Shown: positions 1-5,400 of the stretch, one piece after another
How positions within the stretch are numbered: the stretch's first letter is position 1
Layout: every line of letters starts with the position of its first letter
DNA from: Verrucomicrobiaceae bacterium
GTDB taxonomy: Bacteria > Verrucomicrobiota > Verrucomicrobiae > Verrucomicrobiales > Akkermansiaceae
Assembly (NCBI GenBank): GCA_947372405.1
Contig: CANBTO010000389.1
Location: forward strand, 1 to 5,400
Direction: 5' to 3'
Length of the DNA stretch: 5,400 nt
Program-made: the position numbers and the translations under genes
The notes under the pieces: generated by a model
The model's input: only the letters and a program-made list of their open reading frames with translations
What the model was told of the DNA's origin: nothing
The model's database searches: none

Positions 1-917
1 AAGAGCATTTTCGGAATCGCGCCGATGATCGGCGTGCGGCGGGCATCGCCCATCGACTTGGCGGCCATGGCGCGCTGGACGACGAGGAAGTCGGTGCACC
101 AGTAGCCGAAGGACAGCACGAAGCCGAGACCGAAGACCATGCCGAACCACTCGACACCCATGGGGTTCATCGTGCTTCCCATGTATTTCCATGAGTGGAC
201 AAACTGGTCGCCGTTGTGGGCTGTCAGAGAATCCTTCAGACCATCCCAGCCACCCAGATCATTGAGGCCGATGATGACGAGCGGTGCGAAGCCGAGCACG
301 ATGAGGAAAAATTGAAGCACTTCCGTATAGATCGCGGAGGAAAGCCCGCCTTTTAAGACATAGGCGAGGACAACCACTGAAGAAACCATTAACGAAACGT
401 TGTAGTCCCATTTGAGTAACAGATGGAGCAGCGCGGCCAAAGCGTGTAATGAAGCACCGGAAGAAGCCACCGTCATCACGGCGAAGGAAACCGCATTCAG
501 GCCGCGGGTTTTCTCATCGAAGCGAAGTTTTAGATACTCCGGCACCGAGCGGGCGCGCGAGCCGTAGTAGAACGGCATCATGAACACCGCGAGGAAGATC
601 ATCGCCGGTATCGCACCCACCCAATAGAAATGCGAAGTCATGATCCCATATTTCGCGCCGGACGCGGCCATGCCGATGACTTCCTGCGCGCCAAGGTTCG
701 CAGAAAGGAAGGCTAGGCCAGTGACCCAAAGCGGAATCGAACGACCAGAAGTTAAGAAATCTGAAGCCGATTTCACATACTTTTTCAACACGAAGCCAAT
801 ACCGATAACAACAAGGATATAAACTCCAAGGATGGCATAATCGACAGTTTGAAGATTGATTTCTGGAACCGCGCCAATCGCGGCAGCGAGCAATGGGATG
901 GAAGGAATGAATTGCAT
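1..917 (-). CDS. Sodium/solute symporter (SSS family, SGLT-like), C-terminus cut by window edge
   Basis: This is an inner-membrane transporter that probably couples Na+ influx to uptake of a sugar or similar solute. Reading leftward from the ATG at 915-917, 305 codons stay open to the window edge; family members usually have roughly 500 or more residues, so the C-terminal part lies outside. Hydrophobic segments lie near residues 24-45, 63-83, 96-117, 142-166, 174-190, 198-218 and 256-280. SSS hallmarks are the first core helix with AFLSANLGAQEVIGM (69-83), the SVPEYLKLRF motif (124-133) after the third helix, and GGLSSAIYTEVLQ (190-202). The gene follows the mutarotase gene on the same strand after 72 bp, which favours a sugar substrate. 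No clear Shine-Dalgarno site precedes the start. Residues matching known galactose contacts in vSGLT differ, so the substrate is uncertain. Codon use is looser than in the rightward genes, with several TTA leucines. The family is secure; the substrate is inferred. Confidence 0.93.
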   Translation of the reverse strand, partial: MQFIPSIPLLAAAIGAVPEINLQTVDYAILGVYILVVIGIGFVLKKYVKSASDFLTSGRSIPLWVTGLAFLSANLGAQEVIGMAASGAKYGIMTSHFYWVGAIPAMIFLAVFMMPFYYGSRARSVPEYLKLRFDEKTRGLNAVSFAVMTVASSGASLHALAALLHLLLKWDYNVSLMVSSVVVLAYVLKGGLSSAIYTEVLQFFLIVLGFAPLVIIGLNDLGGWDGLKDSLTAHNGDQFVHSWKYMGSTMNPMGVEWFGMVFGLGFVLSFGYWCTDFLVVQRAMAAKSMGDARRTPIIGAIPKML

Positions 918-989
918 GTATTTTACGGTTGGGTCTTTGAATAAACAGGTAAATTGACTTGGGGTTTCGCCTGAGCGGCGGGTGTGCTA
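918..989. other. Intergenic gap between mutarotase and symporter genes
   Basis: These 72 bp separate the mutarotase stop from the symporter start. The mutarotase stop (TAA, 990-992) is followed at once by an in-frame TAG (987-989). A weak 4-bp stem, CGCC/GGCG with a 5-nt loop, lies around 969-981; it has no T-run and does not look like a terminator. The rest is AT-leaning without a recognisable promoter or ribosome binding site for the symporter. Co-transcription of the two genes is the simplest reading. Confidence 0.5.
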
Positions 990-2132
990 TTATGACTCTG
1001 TGGAGAATTTGAAAACCATCGAATGCGTGTAGGTTTCGCCCGGGCGGAGAAGCGCCGATGGGAAGGAAGGTTTGTTAGGCGCATCCGGAAAGTTTTCGGT
1101 TTCGAGCGCGAATGCCGTGCGTTTCGCGTAGGCCACACCGCCTTTGCCGACGGATTTTCCATCGAGGAAATTGCCGCCGTAGAATTGGATAGCGGGTTGG
1201 TCGCTGGAAATTTCCATCACGCGGCCGGATTTAGGATCCTTCACGCGTGCATTGAGACGGACGCCTTCATCTTTTTTAAAGACCCATGCGTGGTCGTAGC
1301 CGCCGCCGAGCTTGAGTGCTTCGAAATCGGCTTCCACGCGTTTACCGATGGCGGTGGGCTTGGTGAAATCCATCGGAGTACCGGCGACCGGGGAGATTTC
1401 TCCCGTGGGAATCAGGCCTGCGTTCGTGGGCAGATAGTGATCAGCGGCGAGCATCAGGACGTGATCATTGATGGTGGTGGCTGGATCGCCTGATAGATTC
1501 CAATAGGTGTGTTGGACGAGATTGAGAATGGTTGGGGCATCGGTGGTCGCCTTGGCCTCCCACTTGAGTTCATTATCGTCAGTGAGCGCATAGGTGACTT
1601 TAACGGTTAGGTTTCCAGGATAGCCCTCCTCGCCGTCCTTAGCAACGTAGGTTAACTCGACGCTGTTGTTCCCCACCGCTTTGCCGGACCAGAGCACCTT
1701 GTCGAAGCCCTTCAAGCCACCGTGAAGGTGGCATGGGATATCTCCGGGATGGTTGTTGGTGGCGAGGGTGTATTCCTTGCCATCAAGGGAGAATTTCCCA
1801 TCCTTGATGCGGTTGCCGAAGCGGCCGACGGTGGCTCCGAAGTAGGAGGTGTTAGTGAGCCAGCCGGCCAAAGTGTCGTAACCGTGGGTAATGTCCGCCA
1901 GTTTCCCGGACTTGTCAGGCACTTTCATGGAAACGAGGATCGCGCCGTATTCCGTGACTTTGGCTTGCAGGCCATGCTGGTTCGTCAGGGTGAAAATCCC
2001 CACCTCTTGCCCATCTGGCAGTTTGCCATATACCTCTTGTTTCAACTCAGTCTCGGCGGCCATTAGTGAAGCGTTTCCACAGAAAAGATAGCCGATTACC
2101 AGTGCGGACCTCAGCGTAATGGGTTTATTCAT
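990..2132 (-). CDS. galM: Exported aldose 1-epimerase (galactose mutarotase)
   Basis: Aldose 1-epimerases interconvert the alpha and beta anomers of galactose, glucose and related sugars. I chose the ATG at 2130-2132 (380 aa); a TTG two codons upstream is in frame but less likely. The N-terminus has a basic start and a hydrophobic stretch (about 8-20) ending near residues 21-26, which looks like a Sec signal peptide, so the enzyme should be periplasmic. The cysteine there has Phe before it and is not a good lipobox. Family motifs, numbered from the ATG, are GRFGNRI (103-109), CHLHGG with the conserved His137, VQHTYWNLSG with catalytic-type His208, GGYDHAWVF with Asp280, and ALETENFPDAPN with the likely general-base Glu344. 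PSALLRPGETY near the C-terminus is also typical. All key residues are present and the length suits an exported member. The symporter gene follows 72 bp downstream, suggesting a joint role in sugar uptake. Substrate preference cannot be read from sequence. Confidence 0.95.
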   Translation of the reverse strand: MNKPITLRSALVIGYLFCGNASLMAAETELKQEVYGKLPDGQEVGIFTLTNQHGLQAKVTEYGAILVSMKVPDKSGKLADITHGYDTLAGWLTNTSYFGATVGRFGNRIKDGKFSLDGKEYTLATNNHPGDIPCHLHGGLKGFDKVLWSGKAVGNNSVELTYVAKDGEEGYPGNLTVKVTYALTDDNELKWEAKATTDAPTILNLVQHTYWNLSGDPATTINDHVLMLAADHYLPTNAGLIPTGEISPVAGTPMDFTKPTAIGKRVEADFEALKLGGGYDHAWVFKKDEGVRLNARVKDPKSGRVMEISSDQPAIQFYGGNFLDGKSVGKGGVAYAKRTAFALETENFPDAPNKPSFPSALLRPGETYTHSMVFKFSTES

Positions 2133-2179
2133 GCGCAACTGGGTTTCGCCAATATTCCCGATGATGCCAAGCGAAAATT

Positions 2180-2195
2180 CCTCACAAATATGAGG
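2180..2195. promoter_or_regulatory. Short inverted repeat, possible operator
   Basis: CCTCA (2180-2184) and TGAGG (2191-2195) form perfect 5-bp arms around a 6-bp AT-rich centre. The 16-bp repeat sits near the middle of the divergent intergenic region, where a regulator could act on both directions. An element this short can arise by chance, and no regulator gene is visible nearby to pair with it. Confidence 0.25.
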
Positions 2196-2219
2196 GTGAC
2201 GGCGCGGCTAACTCATGCT

Positions 2220-2223
2220 AAGG
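2220..2223 (+). promoter_or_regulatory. Ribosome binding site deciding the GAF gene start
   Basis: AAGG lies 8 nt upstream of the ATG at 2232, a normal Shine-Dalgarno spacing. The competing in-frame ATG at 2190 has no purine-rich site ahead of it, so this short motif supports the downstream start. Confidence 0.45.
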
Positions 2224-2231
2224 CAGAACGC

Positions 2232-2684
2232 ATGACAAACGACGTAGATTGGAATGCGCTGCTAGGATCGATTTTGGCGGATTTTGACTGCCAAACCGGG
2301 ACCATTCACCAAGCGACTGACGATGGCACATCGCTGGCTCTCGTCTGCCAACTCGGGGTGCCGGATAGTCTGCTAGATAAAATTTCCCTCATTCCCTTCG
2401 GCAAGGGCATCGCTGGCGCGGCGGCGGAGCGCGGGGAACCGGTCGAACTCTGCAATCTGCAGGCGGACCTCGGCGGCGTCGCCAAGCCGGATGCCCGCCA
2501 GACCGGGGTCTCCGGCTCCATCGCGGTGCCGGTTTTCGCGGCTTCCGGCGGCCATGTCATTGGCACACTGGGCATCGGAAAATACGTGCCCTATGAGTTT
2601 ACCGAGGCCGAAAAACGGCGCTTGGAAGAGCTTGCCGTGAGGATCGGCGAGTATTTCGAGCACAAAGCCACCCGCAATGATTGA
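2232..2684 (+). CDS. Stand-alone GAF domain protein
   Basis: The product is a 150-residue soluble protein that is almost entirely one GAF domain, a fold that binds small ligands or senses redox state, usually attached to a signalling output. The fold signature is GKGIAGAAAERGEPVEL (57-73), then GVSGSIAVPVF (92-102), GGHVIGTLGIGKY (106-118) and the closing FTEAEKRRLEELAVRIGEYF helix (123-142). No kinase, cyclase or helix-turn-helix domain is attached. The free methionine sulfoxide reductase type of GAF protein is unlikely: its conserved cysteine cluster is absent and only scattered cysteines (20, 39, 74) remain. The start at 2232 is preferred over 2190 because it has a ribosome binding site and the domain begins soon after it. 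The KH/R3H gene follows after 30 bp. The ligand is unknown. Confidence 0.88.
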   Translation: MTNDVDWNALLGSILADFDCQTGTIHQATDDGTSLALVCQLGVPDSLLDKISLIPFGKGIAGAAAERGEPVELCNLQADLGGVAKPDARQTGVSGSIAVPVFAASGGHVIGTLGIGKYVPYEFTEAEKRRLEELAVRIGEYFEHKATRND

Positions 2685-2697
2685 CCAAGCGGGCGAT

Positions 2698-2711
2698 GAG
2701 ATTAGAATCTC
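2698..2711. repeat. Palindrome immediately before the KH/R3H start codon
   Basis: GAGATT (2698-2703) and AATCTC (2706-2711) are perfect 6-bp arms separated by AG. The element ends 3 nt before the ATG at 2715 and occupies the place where a ribosome binding site would normally lie. In RNA it could fold as a 5-bp stem with a 4-nt loop; in DNA it could be a protein site. Either could regulate the gene, but no function is demonstrated. Confidence 0.35.
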
Positions 2712-2714
2712 GGC

Positions 2715-3185
2715 ATGACCACGGTGGAATCAGCAACGAAGATTCTCGACACGATGCTCGGGCATCTCGGATTCACGGCAACCATCGAGTTGCAGGAAAC
2801 GCATGATGGCCCATGCCTGCAGATCTACTCGGCGCAGAGCGAGTCCATCATCGGGCGGGAGGGCGACCGCCTGGACGACCTCCAATATCTGGTGAACCGC
2901 ATCGTCCGCAGGCATTTTCCCAAGGCCGGACGCGTCAAGGTGGATTGCGAGCATTTCCGGTCAATCCAGGAAGATCACTTGACCGAGGAAATCAAAGACA
3001 TCGCCGAGCGCGTGATCGCCACCGGCAAGCCCTACCAAATGCGCCCGCTCAACGCCTACTATCGGCGTTTGGTTCACAATATTCTCGTCGATGATCCGAA
3101 AATCATGTCCCATTCGCCCGCAGGGGATGACCGTCTCAAACGGATCACGATTTCTGCAAAACCAAGTTCCGAACCGGCTTCATGA
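2715..3185 (+). CDS. jag: KH/R3H domain RNA-binding protein (Jag/KhpB-like)
   Basis: This 156-residue protein carries the KH and R3H domains of the Jag (SpoIIIJ-associated, KhpB) family, which bind single-stranded RNA. The KH-type region spans roughly 5-78, with the GxxG loop at 47-50 (IIGREGDRLDDLQYLVN, 45-61). It is followed by VDCEHFRSIQEDHL (76-89), the counterpart of the family VDxxxYRxxR segment. The R3H domain (about 90-148) has Arg117 and His121 in the defining RxxxH pattern (NAYYRRLVHNIL, 113-124) and ends in KRITIS. The N-terminal Jag_N domain of Firmicutes members is missing. These genes usually sit beside yidC and rnpA; here the neighbours are a GAF gene 30 bp upstream and a DoxX gene whose ATG overlaps this stop by 4 bp. 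No clear ribosome binding site is present, and a palindrome occupies its place. The family call is strong; the RNA targets are unknown. Confidence 0.92.
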   Translation: MTTVESATKILDTMLGHLGFTATIELQETHDGPCLQIYSAQSESIIGREGDRLDDLQYLVNRIVRRHFPKAGRVKVDCEHFRSIQEDHLTEEIKDIAERVIATGKPYQMRPLNAYYRRLVHNILVDDPKIMSHSPAGDDRLKRITISAKPSSEPAS

Positions 3186-3655
3186 AAAAATTCTTCTTCG
3201 ACTGCGGCACCCGCGATGCGACGGCATCGCTCGGATTTCTCATCCTGCGGGTGCTCGTGGGAGCGATGATCCTGATCGGCCACGGGATTCCGAAAATCCG
3301 GGGCTTTACCCTGCTGAAAGAGAATTTTCCAGTACCCGATTTTTTTCCGCTTCGCCTGATGACGCACCCGATGAGCCTGATGGCGACCGTCGGGGTGGAA
3401 GTTGTCGTCGCCGGTCTGCTCATTATCGGCATGGCGACCCGGCCCGCCGCATTTTTGTTAGCCTTCATCATGGTGGTGATGGCCTTCAGCTACTATGGTG
3501 CCGCCCCGTGGTTTCAGAGTTCACCCACGCTGATTGAGACCAAGGAAATACCGGTGTTGTACTTGATCCCGCTGCTGGCGATCATTTTTTCCGGGGCTGG
3601 CAGCTACTCTCTCGATGCCGCCATTTGCAAGGACAGCAAGCGCCGCCGCTGGTGA
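3182..3655 (+). CDS. DoxX family integral membrane protein
   Basis: The product is a 157-residue inner-membrane protein of the DoxX family. Members are four-helix proteins linked in some organisms to quinone-dependent redox chemistry or oxidative-stress complexes, though most are uncharacterised. Hydrophobic segments lie near residues 15-36, 64-84, 88-107 and 124-141. Family features are LRVLVGAMILIGHGIPKI (22-39) in the first helix, GVEVVVAGLLIIGMATRPAA (71-90), and KEIPVLYLIPLLAIIFSGAG (121-140) followed by YSLD (142-145). The tail is strongly basic (KDSKRRRW), as expected for a cytoplasmic end. The ATG lies inside the stop of the KH/R3H gene (ATGA overlap) and there is no good Shine-Dalgarno site, so translation is probably coupled to the upstream gene. 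The biochemical role and any partner are unknown. Confidence 0.9.
   Translation: MKKFFFDCGTRDATASLGFLILRVLVGAMILIGHGIPKIRGFTLLKENFPVPDFFPLRLMTHPMSLMATVGVEVVVAGLLIIGMATRPAAFLLAFIMVVMAFSYYGAAPWFQSSPTLIETKEIPVLYLIPLLAIIFSGAGSYSLDAAICKDSKRRRW
3651..3655 (+). promoter_or_regulatory. Ribosome binding site of the thioesterase gene
   Basis: GGTGA lies 6 nt before the ATG at 3662 and overlaps the last codon and stop of the DoxX gene. It is a modest Shine-Dalgarno match that fixes the thioesterase start and ties its translation to the upstream gene. Confidence 0.45.
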
Positions 3656-3661
3656 TCCATC

Positions 3662-4009
3662 ATGGAAACGCACCGTCTCGTTCTCCCCGGCGACCTGAAC
3701 CACTACGGCTTTCTCTTCGGCGGGCGGCTGTTAGCTTGGATTGACGAGGCCTCGTGGATCGCCGCCAGCCTTGACTATCCACACTGCCAATTCGTCACGG
3801 TGGCGATGGACACGGTGGAGTTCCGCCACAGCGTGCGTGATGGAACGATTCTGAAAATTTCCTGCACCCGCGAGCGCGAAGGCGTTACCAGCGCGACTTA
3901 TGCCGTGACGGTCATCGACGAAAAAGCCGGATCACAGCCTATTTTCTCGACCCGCGTCACCTTTGTCAGTGTGGATGACGCGGGACGTAAACGCGGTATC
4001 CGTGGTTAA
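3662..4009 (+). CDS. Hotdog-fold acyl-CoA thioesterase (YciA-like)
   Basis: The enzyme is predicted to hydrolyse acyl-CoA thioesters to free acid and CoA in the cytoplasm. It is a single hotdog domain of 115 residues, slightly short for YciA-type enzymes (about 130) and lacking their usual C-terminal tail. The N-terminal motif [21 protein letters not shown] (8-28) matches the family pattern, with Asp11 and Asn13 in the catalytic-loop position and the GG pair at 20-21 starting the central helix. [21 protein letters not shown] (44-64) and the closing strand [10 protein letters not shown] (96-105) follow. Such proteins work as dimers or higher oligomers with active sites at the interface. The gene starts 6 bp after the DoxX stop, so it belongs to the same operon. 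The acyl chain preferred cannot be inferred. Confidence 0.92.
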   Translation: METHRLVLPGDLNHYGFLFGGRLLAWIDEASWIAASLDYPHCQFVTVAMDTVEFRHSVRDGTILKISCTREREGVTSATYAVTVIDEKAGSQPIFSTRVTFVSVDDAGRKRGIRG

Positions 4010-4039
4010 AACGGAGCGCACTGTTAGTTAATAACCGCC

Positions 4040-5400
4040 GTGGACCCGCTGATAGAAATCGTCGATATTGTCCTGCCCTTGGAACGCTCCGAGGACGAGG
4101 CCGCCCGCCGCCAGGCTGCGGCAGACCAACTCGGTGTCGCCCTAACAAGGATCGGGGGTATCAGACTCCGCAAGCATTCGATCGACGCCAGGCAACGCAC
4201 CGTCAAGGTCCAGCTCCGGCTGGAAATCGGGCTCGATGCCCCGCTGCCGCCAGACGCCACACCGCGCTGGTCCGCCCCCGCGTTGCCAGCGGATGCCGGG
4301 TCTGTTGTCATCGTCGGTTGTGGACCGGCGGGAATGTTCGCCGCCTTGCGCTGTTTGGAAAATGGCGTGAAACCCATTCTGCTAGAGCGTGGCAAGGACG
4401 CCAGCGCCCGTCGCTTCGATCTGGCTCCGCTGCTGCGCGAGGGGCGGGTGATCGAGGAGTCGAACTACTGCTTCGGCGAGGGCGGGGCCGGGACGTTTTC
4501 CGATGGCAAGCTCTACACCCGCGCCACCAAACGCGGCCCCGTCGCCAAAGTTTACGAAGTGCTCGTCGCCCATGGCGCACCGCCGGAAATTCTAACTGAC
4601 GCGCACCCGCACATCGGCTCGAATCTGCTGCCCAACGTCGTCAAGGCGATCCGACATTCGATCATCGCCGCTGGGGGCGAGGTCCGGTTTCAAACGAAGG
4701 TCGTCGATTTCCTCATCACCGGAAATCAGGTCCACGGCGTGCTCACGGCGGCTGGGGAGGAAATTCTAGCAGACTCGATCATCCTTGCGACGGGCCATTC
4801 GGCACGCGACATCTATCGGCTGTTAGCGACAAAGCGAATCCTGCTAGAGGCCAAGCCCTTCGCCGTAGGCTTCCGCATCGAGCATCCGCAGCCATTCATC
4901 GACCGGACTCAATATCATTTGGATTTTGACCAAGAGCGGCCCCGGCTGCTGCCCGCCGCCCGCTATCGACTGGCGACGAAAATCCGTGGTCGGGGTGTGC
5001 ATTCGTTCTGCATGTGTCCCGGCGGCTGGATCGTCCCGGCGGCGACGGAAAATGATGAGGTCGTGGTGAATGGCATGAGCCTGTCCCGCCGCGACTCGCC
5101 GTTCGCGAACTCCGGGATGGTCGCCACGGTCGAGCCGGAAGACCTCAAGCCACTCCTCAAACAACACGGGATTCTCGCCGGTCTGGTGTTTCAAAAAAAC
5201 CTCGAACGCACCGCCAAACAAGCCGGCGGCGGCGGCCAGGTCGCGCCCGGCCAGCGCGTCACAGATTTCCTCGAAGGGAAAATGTCCGCCAGCCTGCCAA
5301 CAACCAGTTATTTCCCCGGCACACGTTCCGCACCGCTTCATGACCTGCTGCCGCCGTGGATCACCAGCCGGATGCGTGAGGGTCTGCGCCTTTTCGGTCG
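4040..5400 (+). CDS. FAD-dependent dehydrogenase (COG2509-type), C-terminus cut by window edge
   Basis: This is a predicted cytoplasmic flavoprotein of the uncharacterised COG2509 group, whose members have roughly 520-540 residues; 453 codons are visible before the window ends. An N-terminal domain (1-85) carries the typical SIDARQR segment (47-53). The Rossmann FAD-binding motif VVIVGCGPAGMFAA (89-102) has all three glycines (93, 95, 98), followed by Glu116 at the end of the second strand, where FAD ribose binds. Strong family motifs follow: FGEGGAGTFSDGKLYTR (145-161), ATGHSARDIYRLL (250-262), KPFAVGFRIEHPQ (272-284), GRGVHSFCMCPGGWIVPAATE (317-337) and VVVNGMSLSRRDSPFANSGM (341-360). The start is GTG at 4040, because an in-frame TAG at 4025-4027 leaves only four codons upstream and no ATG. 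No Shine-Dalgarno site is seen. The gene lies 30 bp after the thioesterase stop, on the same strand. The substrate is unknown. Confidence 0.92.
   Translation, partial: MDPLIEIVDIVLPLERSEDEAARRQAAADQLGVALTRIGGIRLRKHSIDARQRTVKVQLRLEIGLDAPLPPDATPRWSAPALPADAGSVVIVGCGPAGMFAALRCLENGVKPILLERGKDASARRFDLAPLLREGRVIEESNYCFGEGGAGTFSDGKLYTRATKRGPVAKVYEVLVAHGAPPEILTDAHPHIGSNLLPNVVKAIRHSIIAAGGEVRFQTKVVDFLITGNQVHGVLTAAGEEILADSIILATGHSARDIYRLLATKRILLEAKPFAVGFRIEHPQPFIDRTQYHLDFDQERPRLLPAARYRLATKIRGRGVHSFCMCPGGWIVPAATENDEVVVNGMSLSRRDSPFANSGMVATVEPEDLKPLLKQHGILAGLVFQKNLERTAKQAGGGGQVAPGQRVTDFLEGKMSASLPTTSYFPGTRSAPLHDLLPPWITSRMREGLRLFG

Larger units (their letters stand above)
2133..2231. other. Divergent intergenic region between the two gene blocks
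   Basis: These 99 bp must hold the upstream signals of both the leftward mutarotase gene and the rightward GAF gene. I looked for sigma70-like -35/-10 pairs on both strands and found none I would defend. The region holds one short inverted repeat (2180-2195) and an AAGG ribosome binding site for the GAF gene. An in-frame ATG at 2190 could extend the GAF protein into this region by 14 residues, but it falls inside the inverted repeat and lacks a ribosome binding site. Confidence 0.5.

Noticed and set aside
969..981. Hairpin as a terminator between mutarotase and symporter
   Set aside because: The stem is only 4 bp and no T-run follows on either strand.
954..993. TTGACT and TATTAT on the plus strand as an antisense promoter
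   Set aside because: The spacing between the boxes is 28 bp, too long for sigma70, and nothing downstream on that strand looks like a gene.
1023..1493. 156-codon open frame on the plus strand opposite the mutarotase gene
   Set aside because: It lies antisense to a well-supported enzyme with intact catalytic motifs, has low-complexity content and resembles no family I know.
2190..2231. Upstream ATG extending the GAF protein by 14 residues
   Set aside because: It has no ribosome binding site, the extra residues are not part of the domain, and the ATG at 2232 has AAGG at good spacing.
2232..2684. GAF protein as a free methionine-R-sulfoxide reductase
   Set aside because: The conserved cysteine cluster of that enzyme is missing.
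3091..3537. 148-codon plus-strand frame overlapping the KH/R3H and DoxX genes
   Set aside because: Its product is Arg/Pro/Ser-rich and shows no domain, while the two overlapped genes have clear family signatures and a normal ATGA junction.
4844..5341. 165-codon open frame on the minus strand opposite the FAD gene
   Set aside because: It is the mirror of strongly conserved FAD-protein coding sequence; open antisense frames are common at this GC content.
1..5400. Mobile elements, CRISPR arrays, tRNA or rRNA genes, defence system
   Set aside because: I found no transposase or integrase motifs, no direct-repeat arrays and no recognisable RNA gene; all long stretches are accounted for by ordinary coding genes.

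Overview
The window is about 5.4 kb of moderately GC-rich bacterial DNA carrying seven protein-coding genes in two divergent blocks. I see no RNA genes, insertion sequences, CRISPR arrays or phage genes. The mix points to a Verrucomicrobiota-type chromosome, possibly near Luteolibacter/Akkermansiaceae: an exported aldose 1-epimerase beside an SSS-family symporter, a Jag-type KH/R3H protein without the usual N-terminal domain, a COG2509-type FAD protein, and few clear Shine-Dalgarno sites. This assignment rests on recalled family resemblance and was not tested by a search.

Left block (minus strand, 1-2132): an exported galactose-mutarotase-like enzyme (990-2132) lies upstream of a sodium/solute symporter (1-917, C-terminus cut by the window edge). 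The gap is 72 bp and no convincing terminator lies between them. They probably form a sugar-uptake unit: the periplasmic enzyme interconverts sugar anomers and the symporter imports the sugar with Na+.

Divergent intergenic region (2133-2231): about 100 bp with no gene. It holds a short inverted repeat (2180-2195) that could be an operator, and a plausible ribosome binding site for the rightward block.

Right block (plus strand, 2232-5400): a stand-alone GAF domain protein, a KH/R3H RNA-binding protein, a DoxX-family membrane protein, a hotdog acyl-CoA thioesterase and a large FAD-dependent dehydrogenase (cut by the right edge). Spacing is tight (30 bp, a 4-bp overlap, 6 bp, 30 bp), so the genes are probably co-transcribed. 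No single pathway is evident; the mix of sensor fold, RNA binding, redox membrane protein, thioester hydrolysis and flavoprotein looks like a housekeeping or stress operon.

I do not find a clearly new system. The points most worth a second look are altered sugar-contact positions in the symporter, a palindrome directly against the start codon of the KH/R3H gene, and the unexplained company that this gene keeps.
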